From: Syncephalis fuscata | Lineage: Eukaryota > Zoopagomycota > Zoopagomycetes > Zoopagales > Piptocephalidaceae | Assembly: GCA_025786725.1 (NCBI GenBank) | Contig: JAHLTZ010000053.1 | Span: 43,383-107,382, forward strand | Direction: 5' to 3' | Length of the DNA stretch: 64,000 nt | In this document: positions 1 through 12,698 of the stretch, piece by piece | How the letters are laid out: each line of letters begins with the position of its first letter | How positions within the stretch are numbered: position 1 is the stretch's first letter | Position numbers and translations under genes: made by a program | The notes under the pieces: generated by a model | Told to the model about the DNA's origin: nothing | The model's input: only the letters and a program-made list of their open reading frames with translations | Database searches by the model: none

Positions 1-1399
1 ATTAACTGCTATTTACTGATTGTACCAATTGTTTAATATTAATAGCTGGTAAGTAGTATTATATAACAATGAACTATAAATTAATCACATTTTATTGATT
101 GATTGACCGATTATTCAATACTAATAGGCTGTAAGTAGTATTATATATTAATTAACCATGCATTAACTAAGCTATTTATTGATAATATTAATTATTTAAT
201 ATTAATAGTGGGTAAGTATTATTGTATTTTAATTAACTATACATTAACTATACTAATTACTAATAATATTAACTATTTAATATTAATAGATTGTAAGTGA
301 TATTATATATTAATTGATTATTTACCAATCGTATATGATGTACTATGCGCGTCAACAACTCAATATAATAGGGGGTAAGTGATATTGTATATTAATTATG
401 TTATTTACCAACTGTACTGATTATTTGATACTAATAGGCAGTAAGTAGTATTATATATTAATTAACTATGCATTAAATATGTTATTTACTGATTACACCA
501 ACTATTTAATATTAATAGAATGTAAGTTTTATTGTATATTAGTTAACTATACATTAACTCTGATATTAACTGATTATACCGATTATTTATATTAATAGGT
601 CGTAAGTGGTATTGTGTATTAATTAACTATAGATTAACTGATATTTACTGGTTGTACCAAATACTTAATATTAATAGGAAGTAAGTTATATTGCGTACTA
701 GCTAACTATATATTAACTGCTATTTACTACTTGTACCAATTATTTAATATCAATAGATGGTAAGTGGTATTGTGTAGTAACTAACTATGCATTAACTATT
801 ATATTTACTAATTGTGCCAACTATTTAATATTAATAGGCAGTAAGTAGCACTGTATATTGACTAATTACTCACTAATCACATGCTATTTACTGATTGTAC
901 CAATTATTTAATATTAATAGGCTGTAAGTGGTATTGTATATTAACTGCCTATATATTAACTGCTATTTATTGACTGTACCAATTATTTAATATTAATAGG
1001 CAGTAAGTGGTATTGTGTAGTAACTGACTATATATTAACTATTATATTTACTGATTGTGCCAATTATTTAATATTAATAGGAAGTAAGTTGTACTGTGTA
1101 TTAACTGACTATATATTAACTTCTATTTACTGATTGTATCAATTGTTTAATATTAATAGCGAGTAAGTTGTATCGTGTATTAACTGACTATATATTAACT
1201 GCTATTTACTGATTGTGTCAATTGTTTAATATTAATAGTTTGTAAGTAATATTCTATATTAATTGACTATAAACTAATCACATGTTATTCACTATATATA
1301 TCAATAACTTAATAATAATAGGCTGTAAGTAGCATTATATATTGATGGCTTATGCATTAATTATATGTCATGTAATATCTTTATTTGTAAATACAGGAT
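1..1399 (+). CDS. 3' part of a micro-exon gene: seventeen consecutive 3-nt exons
   Basis: I read this as the downstream half of a spliced gene whose internal exons are each exactly one triplet. Each unit is acceptor (TTAATATTAATAG), NNN, then donor GTAAGT. Micro-exons lie at 46-48, 128-130, 209-211, 290-292, 372-374, 438-440, 519-521, 599-601, 678-680, 757-759, 838-840, 921-923, 1000-1002, 1081-1083, 1160-1162, 1239-1241 and 1322-1324. The last exon starts at 1397 after ATACAG. In phase 1, the phase fixed by the related gene at 63306, the joined codons contain no stop until TGA formed across 1324/1397-1398. The tail then has the pattern C-x4-C-x3-C-stop, so a small cysteine-containing secreted peptide is inferred. 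A second frame (phase 0) is also open, to a TGA near 1493. The 5' exons lie outside the window. Splicing is not shown by DNA alone. Confidence 0.6.
49..1396 (+). repeat. tandem array of paralogous introns, about 80 bp period
   Basis: The introns between the micro-exons resemble one another along their whole length: GTAAGT, then TATTGTATATTAA, then ATATTAACTGCTATTTACTGATTG, then CCAATTATTTAATATTAATAG (pieces, with variants). Start-to-start spacing is 79-83 bp, except one unit of 66 bp (372 to 438). Similarity outside the splice signals indicates duplication of an intron plus 3-nt exon unit rather than independent gain. Confidence 0.85.
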
Positions 1400-3057
1400 A
1401 ATCGATGGTCTCAAGACATTAGCATTGGTAGTGCAATCAAGCCACTATTCCAATACACTTTAGGTATATATTCGGTGAAAAGCAAGACCATTTGACAATT
1501 ACGCCGTCCAGTCCACCTATATATCAAGTTTTGGCTAATGCTCCGGTTTACCCAGTCTTTAACCAATGGAATCATTATGTTACCAACAAGCTTGCAATCA
1601 GTTGTCTCTATTCAACTTTGCAAGCTTATAGTAATAAACCTATGGTTTCATCTTAACTATATACAATCAAATTGCTATATCTATAACCATGTTTTATTTA
1701 CATTCGATAATTAACAACTATTAATCAAATAGTTAAATTAACAAAATGTATATGATCATATCACCTAAGCTATAGGCATAGATTGGTATGAATAGTAGCA
1801 AAGCTATCATTATCATATAGCCAAATAATAGTATGCTGAAACTAGAATAAAAACGCTTTTTTAATAGAACATGGCAATAAAGCATAGGATATTATAATAC
1901 AAAATAAATAGACAAATCAAATACGTGAATAGTGATAGTGAAACTATACTGTATGCAATTGGCCAAGAGTAATGAACTAAATGAATCAAAATCTGCTAAA
2001 AGAATACAGTTAGCAATGAGCTTTTAGCCTTTGTTAGTATAATTTTTACAATTTACAATATTAATGGTATAGATGGTCATATAGTACAAATACACAGGAT
2101 AGATATGCACAGTACAATAATAATGATAAATAAATAGCTTAATAATCAATGACACTCAACAGCCAGTTTCATTTTCAATAAAGCGGATATTTTGTTTAAA
2201 TGTGTGGCTATTATAGCTATTTAACTGCCAAGTCACATCAAACAACCAATAGTGTGCTTAATATTATCAAAAAAGTTATTTTATTTAGTTAATAAAAATA
2301 TTATAAGATTCAATACAAATCAAGTGGTTTAAATGATCCGTCACAGCACCCTTTTAAGCTTTTTTTGCCATGTTCCATGACTTTTTTAAATTGGAACATT
2401 GGAGCGATTACTGCGACATTTAAAAGTAGATGTTACGAGTAGATTGTTATAGTTTATCAATGACAAATGCCATGTTGACGGTTTTATTTTGCATATCTTT
2501 ACTCTTGCTTGATAAACCAACTAATTAATTTAAGTTGATCAAAGCAATAACACTTTTATGTAATTTATAATTATTTAATTGCTAAATCTGATATTTGAAA
2601 TGCTCTAAATAAGCCAATCTAATCTTATTTGTTGGTTATTTTTTTGCTTGCATTAAAATTTATTTATTTATTTTAATGTTTGTTTCATTAGTTGTTTGTT
2701 TTTATTTTTCAATAAAGACATTTATTTTAACATTAACTACTATGCCAACATTATTATTCTAATTTTTACAGAGCATGTTTTTTATTGTATTTTTTGAGTT
2801 GCATTTGCTACAATTAACTAAACTATGTAAATAAACAAAGTTTTAAATTAAAATTCGTTGCATTTATTGTAATTGGCTTTTTCAAATTTTCTCTATTTTA
2901 CTTTGACGCTCATATTTTGAGCCCTTAAAGCAAAACTCATTCCAATTGAAGTCGCACTGCTATACATAACAATTATATTGTTTTTTATTAAATATTGTTA
3001 ATAAATTGATTTAAATAAGCAATACAATATAGTATTTGATTTCTTTGAAATGTTTGA
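1400..3057. other. 3' UTR of the micro-exon gene, then AT-rich spacer
   Basis: The first part, to about 1690, is probably the 3' untranslated region of the micro-exon gene; AATAAA occurs at 1633-1638. From about 1700 to 3057 the DNA is very AT-rich with long T and A runs. I see no convincing coding exon, RNA gene or repeat family in it. Confidence 0.5.
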
Positions 3058-3666
3058 GGCCGATTATTATTGTTGTTGGCTATGTGTAGAAAAATTGATT
3101 GGATATTAATAAAAGTCATATAATTGATTTTATATCGTTTCATAGTTGTTATTGCTGTTACTATGTACAGTGTGGTTTATTGCGTTTAAATGGTCTCTTC
3201 TATTTTCCAATCTTCTACTGTCGCATTTGGGGAGATTTGCAATGTGAGATACTCGTCTATGGTGACAAAAAGGTAGGACGACTAACGTTTCTAATGTTCA
3301 CTACTCTCTTGAACATCCTTGGTATTAACTTGATAGACGGAGTTTATTTACCAATCATTGATAAAGCAAATCGACCTCCACCATATGCAATAATAATAGG
3401 TTGAGTGTTTTCACTAGAAAGATATTGTGGTGACAGTTGTAACCAGAATATACGGCATGCCGTTGAGGTTACTTGAACAGATGTTGATGTAAATAAGAGA
3501 AATAAATACTAGTGATTGAATATGTTATTTATTGATGTTTATATATACATGCTATTTATATTGTTATATTTAACATTATCACATAATATATTAATGAGTA
3601 AAACAATAGGATAGCAATAGGAAAAGGAAATGAAATAAGTAAATAAAAATGTGGGAATCAAAGTAC
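3058..3666 (+). repeat. duplicated segment, copy 1 (partner at 60866-61464)
   Basis: Direct-orientation duplicate of the segment near 60.9-61.5 kb. It contains a short open frame ending in TGA at 3402-3404 (last residues PPPYAIIIG), matching the ORF of copy 2 in frame. In this copy the codon equivalent to the ATG of copy 2 is ATA (about 3132), so it lacks that start and may be a decayed copy. The 250 bp after the stop are almost identical between copies, while the coding part carries roughly twenty differences, about half of them silent. No known family was recognised. Confidence 0.75.
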
Positions 3667-4319
3667 AATAGCTTCTTAGTGTTAAATAATTTATTAGTAG
3701 ACCCATATGATTCAGTGTCAAAAGACTAAAATTGACATATTTAATTGAACTACGCATTTGTTATTCTACTAAACATGGAACTAGGTGGTGAGTTATATTA
3801 AATATCAAAATTATAATGCTTTGAGTACTTCAAAGCAATAATATAAATTAACATTTATTTATACTATTATTTATCTATTTATTATATTTTATTGCTAGTA
3901 ACATGAAGTAATATTTAAAACTTACTTCGATATTGAAAATAGTACGGAGTTGACATAGCGCCACTTCAACAAATAATAATTTTAATATCAAAAACTGATT
4001 GATGATCTATTGTTTAATTTATTAATCTTCTTTATCCCTCAGTTTGAGGCTAAGTGGCATAAAGTAAAATAGCTTTTGGAAGATAAAAAGGGCAAAATAT
4101 GAATATCGTCATTATTGGTAATGGGTGGGAGTCTGAGTTGTCGGATTACGATGAAATTAACCGAATAGATGATACGATCAGTAATGATAGTAATAGTAAT
4201 AATAGTTAGTAATAGTGATATAATGATAATATGTAGTGGTACAATTTGACTTTTGTCACCGACCAGCGCTTCTCTTTTTCTTTTGCGGCTTTCCTTGGTT
4301 CTTTCTTTTTGATATAATT
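3667..4319. other. intergenic, upstream of IDH2
   Basis: AT-rich spacer leading into IDH2. The last 100 bases before the ATG include a pyrimidine-rich stretch typical of a 5' leader. No further element recognised. Confidence 0.4.
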
Positions 4320-6066
<1,747 letters not shown>

Positions 6067-6322
6067 TTAATCTCCTGCTTATGTGCGTGTATGCGTCACT
6101 AGAATGCTTATCTGACAATGGCTACACACTTGTCAACATCAATAAACACGTAATGATCGCTGTTATACCTAAATAAGATGGTGTAATTTACTAATGAATG
6201 AGAAAGAAAAGAAAAAATGTAATATCAACATTATAATAATTGTAATAATTCAAAGCATATATATTTTCTATGAAAAAGACTGAAAATAACAAAAATAAAA
6301 GACAGTTACGCAAATAATGGTC
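6067..6322. terminator. convergent 3' ends of IDH2 and the LRR gene
   Basis: About 255 bp of AT-rich DNA between two converging stop codons. It should hold both polyadenylation regions (for example AATAAACAC near 6140 for IDH2). No gene seen. Confidence 0.4.
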
Positions 6323-7846
6323 CTATCCACAATTATATTGATGATAATCAGGTAATGATTGTATTAGTGTACGTTTACCGTCGTCTATCAAGGTAACAAG
6401 TGCACTGCGCACTTTAATTAGACACGGCAATCGACAGAATCGTAATTGCCAAGGCGCATAGGCTGTACGGAACTTTTGCCATATCATAATACTAAGTGTA
6501 TCGTGATAGAGATACGTACCACAGTGCCAACAAGTATCGCCTGTTGCATCAAGTAATGATGTAGTACCATCCAATCTACTCGATTGACGTAATCCAATAG
6601 GCAAATGATGTGGCATTGTTGTAGTTGTAGTTGTAGTTGTAGTTGCTGAGTAGTTATTCTGTTGACCCACTAGTTGTATACACTGTGAATAGAGACCGTA
6701 ATTATGTGCATAGACTTGAAATGGTACTTGATATACACCACGCTTACTTCGTCTCTTTCTTAGTTGTGATGGCTGTACACCCTCAAACTTAACTGGTAAT
6801 CCTGTCCACCATTCATGACTAGGCAATGCATCATTGGTATCGATATCAATAGATGTATCGATATCAATAGATGTATCGATATCATTTATAGTGGTGGCAC
6901 TATGTGAAATGGTCGATGAATTCGGATCTACTATCGTGTGAAATTGTCGTAACCAAAAGGGACATGGTCGATCTTCAATCATCGGCATACTAGATGTTTT
7001 AGATTCTCTTGAATGTTCATCATCCAATCGAATGGTTGGTGCAATCATTAATGGATTATCTTTAAACCAAAAGCATACTAGCAATGCTTGTTGACATAAT
7101 TCAGCCGGTAATGACTTTAGTCGATTACCGGAAACATCAAGTGAACACAAATCTTTGAGTTCAGCCAATTCTTGTGGCAAGTGTTCCAAGCAATTATTAT
7201 AAAGATTAAGATTATTAAGTCGTTTCAATTGTGAAATGCCTTTGGGCAGTGTACATAATTGATTGTTGGATAGATCCAACTCTTCCAATCCAGCTAATCC
7301 ATAAATAGAGGTTGATAATTGAGTAATACAATTATTACCAAGTCTTAGAATACGTAATTGTTGAAGTTGAGGCAATGCCAGTGTTAAAACACGCTAAATA
7401 ATAACCATTAATATTTATACAAATATATACATATGGATATTACTTACAAAATTGGTAATATGTTGCCGTGTTAACTGAATCATATTTGTGGCCGTAAATG
7501 GTACTTGAATAGTTTCAACCGGTGTAGTTAACTTTGGTCTCGTTGTTGATAGTCGTGATGACCTCGTTGACCGCTTCCCTTCTGATAGAGGCGGCGATGG
7601 CAGTTGCGTATATTGAGACGTCATATTGATTGGTATGTTTTGAGAAGTGATATGCTGTAACGGTTGATCGTTCTTATTATAGTCATTAGTCTGTCCCGTA
7701 GTAGCTGCCATTGCTATCGCTTCATCGTAGTCTGACGTATCTTCATCAATTGGCTGCAATCTCTCCTCGCTATAATAACGAGACAGTGTATAGCCATCCT
7801 CGTTGTCTGCCCGCAAACTCCAAAGAATGATTTCATTACACGTCAT
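6323..7846 (-). CDS. leucine-rich-repeat protein with low-complexity flanks
   Basis: Two exons (7846-7448 and 7393-6323; intron GTAAGT...TTTAG) give about 489 aa. Residues 1-130 are polar and disordered. The centre holds about five leucine-rich repeats, for example LRILRLGNNCITQLSTSIYG, LEELDLSNNQLCTLPKGI and LNNLNLYNNCLEHLPQEL, so it is probably a protein-binding scaffold. Downstream are DIDTSIDIDT repeats (about 6835-6885) and a run of Thr from an ACT/ACA microsatellite (6625-6650). The C-terminal 90 residues contain CWHCGTYLYHD and further Cys residues, perhaps a small metal site. LRR proteins of this build occur widely in fungi, but I cannot name an orthologue. The gene is divergent from ARP6 and convergent with IDH2. 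Confidence 0.8.
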
Positions 7847-8171
7847 AGTTAAAGATAGAAGAATGCCCGCTAATCAGTAGAAATAACCATTAATGCAGTA
7901 TCTCATTCAGACGCAATAGATAAGCTGTTGAATACTTGATCAACTAGGCAATGCTATGCTTACTGACTAGAAGAATAAGTCAGTGTGTGCTGTGTAAGGG
8001 GAAAAGAAAAAGAAACGTTGGTCACCGTTAAGAACGAGAGAGTTGCGGTATTTTGACCACTGTTCTATTGGTAACAATAGTAAAATATGATTAATATTAT
8101 CGCCGCCTTCTTATCGTTTAAAACTTTTCCTTCTTTTTATTCTATTACTGTACAAGAATATACAAAGTGTG
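7847..8171. promoter_or_regulatory. shared divergent promoter region, LRR gene / ARP6
   Basis: A 325-bp gap between two divergent start codons, so both promoters must lie here. No clear TATA box is seen; a T/C-rich stretch (about 8100-8150) precedes the ARP6 ATG. Confidence 0.4.
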
Positions 8172-10394
8172 ATGTCGACCGACCGTACACTAGCTATTGT
8201 CGATAATGGGGCTTACAGTATTAAGGCCGGGGTGATGGGCCGCGATGAACAGCCACAGTAAGTGGAAAGAGTACAGGAAGGGACGCAGTGTGACGCTTGC
8301 ACAGTACAGTCGTGATTAATAGACCTTTATCAACGGTATAGCGTAATGCCTAACTGCTTGGCTAAAGTAAAAGGGGCACGGCAATGGCTTGTAGCGGATG
8401 AGTTGAATTCTACGCATAATTATGCTGGTCTTTACTATCGATTGCCCTTTGAAAAGGTAATACTAATAGTGAAGTAGCTAATAAATAGTAATTAACATAG
8501 AACTAATGTTAACTAGGGTATTCTAGTTGATTGGGATGTTGAACGTACTGTTTGGGAACGACTATTTTCATCAAATCTATTAAATGTAAGTTAAAAAGAG
8601 ATATGTAAATACAAATGGTTAATCAATTATATTACAGTGTAATCTTGATACAACGTGGTTATGGTTGACTGAACCTTGTTTAAATCTACCCAATGTACAA
8701 GAAACATATGATCAAGTATTATTTGAAGAGTTTGGACTGGATGGATATGCACGCCACACAGGTAATTAGATGAATATATATATGTGTGTGTGTAGTTATT
8801 AATATAATCAATTGTATAGCACCGGAATGGTGTATTAGAAATGATTTAAGTAATTTATTTAACGATTCAATAGCACCTTCAGTCAATGAATTAAATACAG
8901 CCACCATATCAACTATGCCTGATACAAATATATACGATAGAGACTGTGTACTTATTGTAGATGTTGGTTACTCGTTTACCCATGCTGTTCCATTTCTAAA
9001 TGGACAAATGATTAGTAGTGCTATTAGAAGGTAAATCTGGCTAATTAACAGCCATAATGTTGATCTTACTAAACTATTACAGATTAAATGTAGGAGGCAA
9101 ATTCTTAACAAATCATTTAAAAGAGATGATTTCATTTAGGTAATTATTAGTAATATACGAGCTATCTAAAGTTGTATTTAATAATATTGATATTAGACAG
9201 TGGAATATGATGGATGAAACGTATTTAGTTAATCAAATTAAAGAAACGTGCTGTTTTGTATCTTCAGATATCTATCGTGATCTTCGTATCTGTCAGTAAG
9301 TATTTGTATCATTTAAATATCCTTTACTAGATAGATAGTTGTAATAATAATAACAATTATCATTATTATGTATAATTTAGAGATAATCCACGATCTAATG
9401 ACATTTTACAAGCTTATATATTACCCGACTTTGTTGATACACATCAAGGCTATGTCAAGGTAAGTAGTAGCAACTTTATAATAATTAATATTTATTGTAA
9501 TAAAATTAGACACCCGAACAAGTGAAATCGGCACCATTGGCCGAAGAACAAGTAAATTAAATCAAATCAGACCAATTCTTTGTATTCCTAATTGTACTTA
9601 TTGTTTCAGGTGTTATGGATGAATAATGAGCGATTCACCGTGCCTGAGGTACTATTCCATCCCTCAGATATTGGTTAGTATGAATAGCTAAAGAGTATTA
9701 TGGTAGAGTCAATACGATAATCTTTACCAAACATAGGTATGTCACAAGCCGGTTTGGCCGAATTAATCCTGCGTGCCGTCCAAGCCACTCCTGAAAGTAA
9801 ATATAAACGATTTAATACGTACCCATGAAGACACTATTTACATAGATTATATATTATAGCATTACACGCTCTATTATATGCCAATATCATTATAGTGGGT
9901 GGCAGTGCCCAATATCAAGGCTTCTATGATCGATTGTAAGTAGAAATAGCGAATATAATAAATGTAATAAATGTAATAAATGTGATATAATATCTGTAAT
10001 AATTAGATATTCTGAATTGCGTTCAATTGTACCCTCTGAACACAATCTCCGTATTGCCATGCCTCAAACGTAAGTTAATAACCACGTGTCACAATAAATG
10101 GCCTTTTGCATGGCCATTGCTTTAAATCAACGCTTTGTATCATCGTCCATAGACCACTGATCTAACCTACTACTATTATACTATTATGCCATCCTACTAT
10201 CATTTATCTCTCTTATCTCTTTTGTTACACGTTAAAGGCCGGAACAATATGCTTGGCAAGGTGCTTATCACCACATCCATCAACATGCATTGTCGCAGCT
10301 AAAAGAAGACATAGTAACGCGTGCTGAGTATCAAGAAGAGGGCTCATCTGCACATCATCGTCGTCGTCGTCATCACCGTCGTCGTCGTTATTAA
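8172..10394 (+). CDS. ARP6: actin-related protein 6, SWR1/SRCAP remodeller subunit
   Basis: Nuclear actin-fold protein; Arp6 is a core subunit of the SWR1 complex that deposits histone H2A.Z. Fourteen exons: 8172-8257, 8342-8456, 8517-8585, 8638-8761, 8820-9030, 9083-9139, 9197-9295, 9381-9459, 9510-9551, 9610-9673, 9737-9796, 9860-9935, 10007-10069, 10238-10394; about 433 aa, all in frame. Diagnostic pieces are IVDNGAYSIKAG at the N-terminus, VMPNC, GILVDWDVERTVW, VDVGYSFTHAVPF, LNVGGKFLTNHLKEMISFRQ, NERFTVPEVLFHPSDIG and PEQYAWQG. The order and spacing match animal ACTR6 and yeast Arp6. Unusual features are the very high intron number and a His/Arg-only C-terminal tail (about 10362-10391) made by a CGT/CAT microsatellite. 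Confidence 0.93.
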
Positions 10395-12698
10395 TATAGT
10401 GGCTATTCACTATAACATAACATACTATTATAATAAACAAGTTGTTTTTATTTACATGTCATTTAGTTTTACAAAAGCACTTTGAATATCTAACCATGTA
10501 TTCTTCTCTCTCTATATATACACATATATATATATATCATCTAGTATGTATCGACACGATAACCATACTAAATATAAACACGGCTATAACGTTGTTTAAT
10601 ACTGTGTGGGTATATCTGTCCTTGAAGTGATGAAACTCGCACAATGATTGACTCCTTGTTACTCCTACTGAATAAACGACCTTGATCACACTTTTCTACG
10701 TATTATTACTAAAATACTAAAATAAGTAGCAACTACTACCGATATACACACACACAGCAGTGAATGTGAGAGAACTCGAAAGATAAAAGATGGTCTTCAT
10801 CATTCACACACGCCTGCATCCAACGACAAATCCCTTATATTCCCACCCATAACATCCTCCTTTCCTTTTCTCAACCACTCCTGCTCTTTTCTCTTTTGTT
10901 CGCCCGGCCGCTTCATCTTTCCTCGTTCATCATTGCCTGCTACTCTTACTTTCGTTCATTTCTTTTCATCAGGACTTACTACTTACTACTACTTACTACT
11001 ACTACTTACTACTACTACTACTACTACTTACTACTTTGACATATTTCCACTTGGTTTGTTCGTTTGTGCGTTGTTCGTTTTAGCGCGTACTCCTCCAGTT
11101 TGCGACGTCTCTCTGTTGTAGTAACAACAACAACAGCAGCAATAACACGCCATACTAGCGTTTAGTACGCTCTAAAGCTTTCTCTCACTTTCACTTTCAC
11201 TTTTTTGTTTAACTTGTGCGTTTTCGGTCACGCTCGCTCTTCATTATCATCTGAAGCAATTATACCGTTTGGTGTTTGCCACTTGTTTGTTTGTTTGTTT
11301 GTCTGTTTGCTCAACCGTTTATTTGTTTGTCTGTTTGTGTCCGCGTCCATTGACTCGGTCATAGCCTTGCCTTTACAGCTATTTGGATTGTCGTGTGATT
11401 GTTTGGTATAATAGTGTGCGTGTGTACCCTTATTATACTAGTATTACAACTTTGGTACACGCCAACTATTAATCCGATCTGCCTCCATTAGCACATCATT
11501 GCCATACTCTGCACGCATATACGCAGACACACGTCTCGATTATCACGCGCTCATCTGTTTTTTTTCATTTCACGCTGTGAACTTGACTAAACACACACAC
11601 ACACGCCCATCCACGCACACACTTACACACACATATATATATAACAACTGTGGCCGCTCATCTATCAATAACGGCACAACGATCCACACCTTTTCGGTTA
11701 CTTTTGAAAAACGTATACTTTGATCTTACTGATTACTGTATTGTGCTAGCACAGATCTCTGTTCATCAAACGCAACACTAAAAAATCACTATTATTACTG
11801 CTACTGCTACTACTATTAACACTCCTACTATACTAGTACTACTATTCCTACATTTGCAACAACAACAACAACAACTATACTGACATTTGCGTGCACTTGC
11901 TTCTATTTGGCCTAAATTATAACTATTGCCGTTATTAGTGTTATCCATTTATATAACACTACAGATTCGTCCACTTACAAGCAAGACTGCAAGTTTGGAA
12001 TTGCACCTTCACTCGTTTCAACTTGTGTGTAGGTAAGCACGAGTAACTTGTTAATACATTTCAACATTGTCTAACTATTAATGTGCATTTATTACACTCG
12101 ACGTGGATTTATTTCATATTATAATTATTATTGATTGGCATTTGTGCTTTAATATTAGTTATCCATTCTTTATCGACGTGTATAGCTTGCCTTTCGTGCA
12201 GTTTTTTGTTGCTGTCATTACTGCTATTGTCGGTTTATTCTCGTGTGCTTTTCGTTGCAGCAAATACTATTGCTCAGTATTATTTTAAAGGTATGTGCAT
12301 TAATACTACTATTTAACGGTCTAGCTATATTAATAAGTCAATAGAGTAACTTGTGATACGAATTTGAACGTCTCCCTCCTTCCTGCCATAATCCGCTGTT
12401 ATTAGTATTTGAATAACATTGCCATTTGTGGTATTAAGCTTTGTGCTTTCTTTCTCGCATTCTTTCTTTTGCTAGACCTTGTTTCCACGCATATTACACC
12501 ACGCATACTCGCGCACTTTCCAACTGATTTATTTACTACTACAAACCAACCATTTAAACGCCACCTTTACTACTTGTCCGCGCTCCGATTGCAACGCATT
12601 TGACCGGCCAATCTATTAACTTGGTTCGATCGACCTTTGAATTTTTTCTGCACTTATACTTGTCTTTGCGCTAGTCGCTTATTTGTTTTTATTTTAAC
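10395..12698 (+). promoter_or_regulatory. long pyrimidine-rich leader and promoter region of STRAP
   Basis: 2.3 kb without a convincing coding exon. The + strand is strongly C/T-rich, with microsatellites (a TAC/TACT repeat at 10976-11035, TTTG repeats near 11281-11335, CA repeats near 11590-11640). Donor-like GTAAGC (about 12033) and several acceptor-like tags suggest one or more introns in a long 5' UTR of the STRAP gene. A non-coding transcript is an alternative. Confidence 0.4.
10976..11035 (+). repeat. TACTACT / TTACTAC microsatellite
   Basis: About 60 bp built only of ACT/TACT repeats, inside the pyrimidine-rich leader region. Confidence 0.9.

Noticed and set aside
1-1399. CRISPR-like array (about 80-bp repeats with short variable pieces)
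   Set aside because: The variable parts are only 3 nt, the constant parts begin GTAAGT and end AATAG as introns do, and the surroundings are a eukaryotic genome. An intron/micro-exon array explains all features.
1397-1495. Alternative phase-0 reading that continues about 32 codons into the last exon
   Set aside because: It is open, but the related gene at 63306 fixes phase 1, in which a stop falls right at the last acceptor. Kept only as an alternative in the annotation.
3539-3757. Open frame of 72 codons on the minus strand
   Set aside because: Lies in the non-coding 3' flank of the duplicated segment, is very AT-rich, and has no motif.
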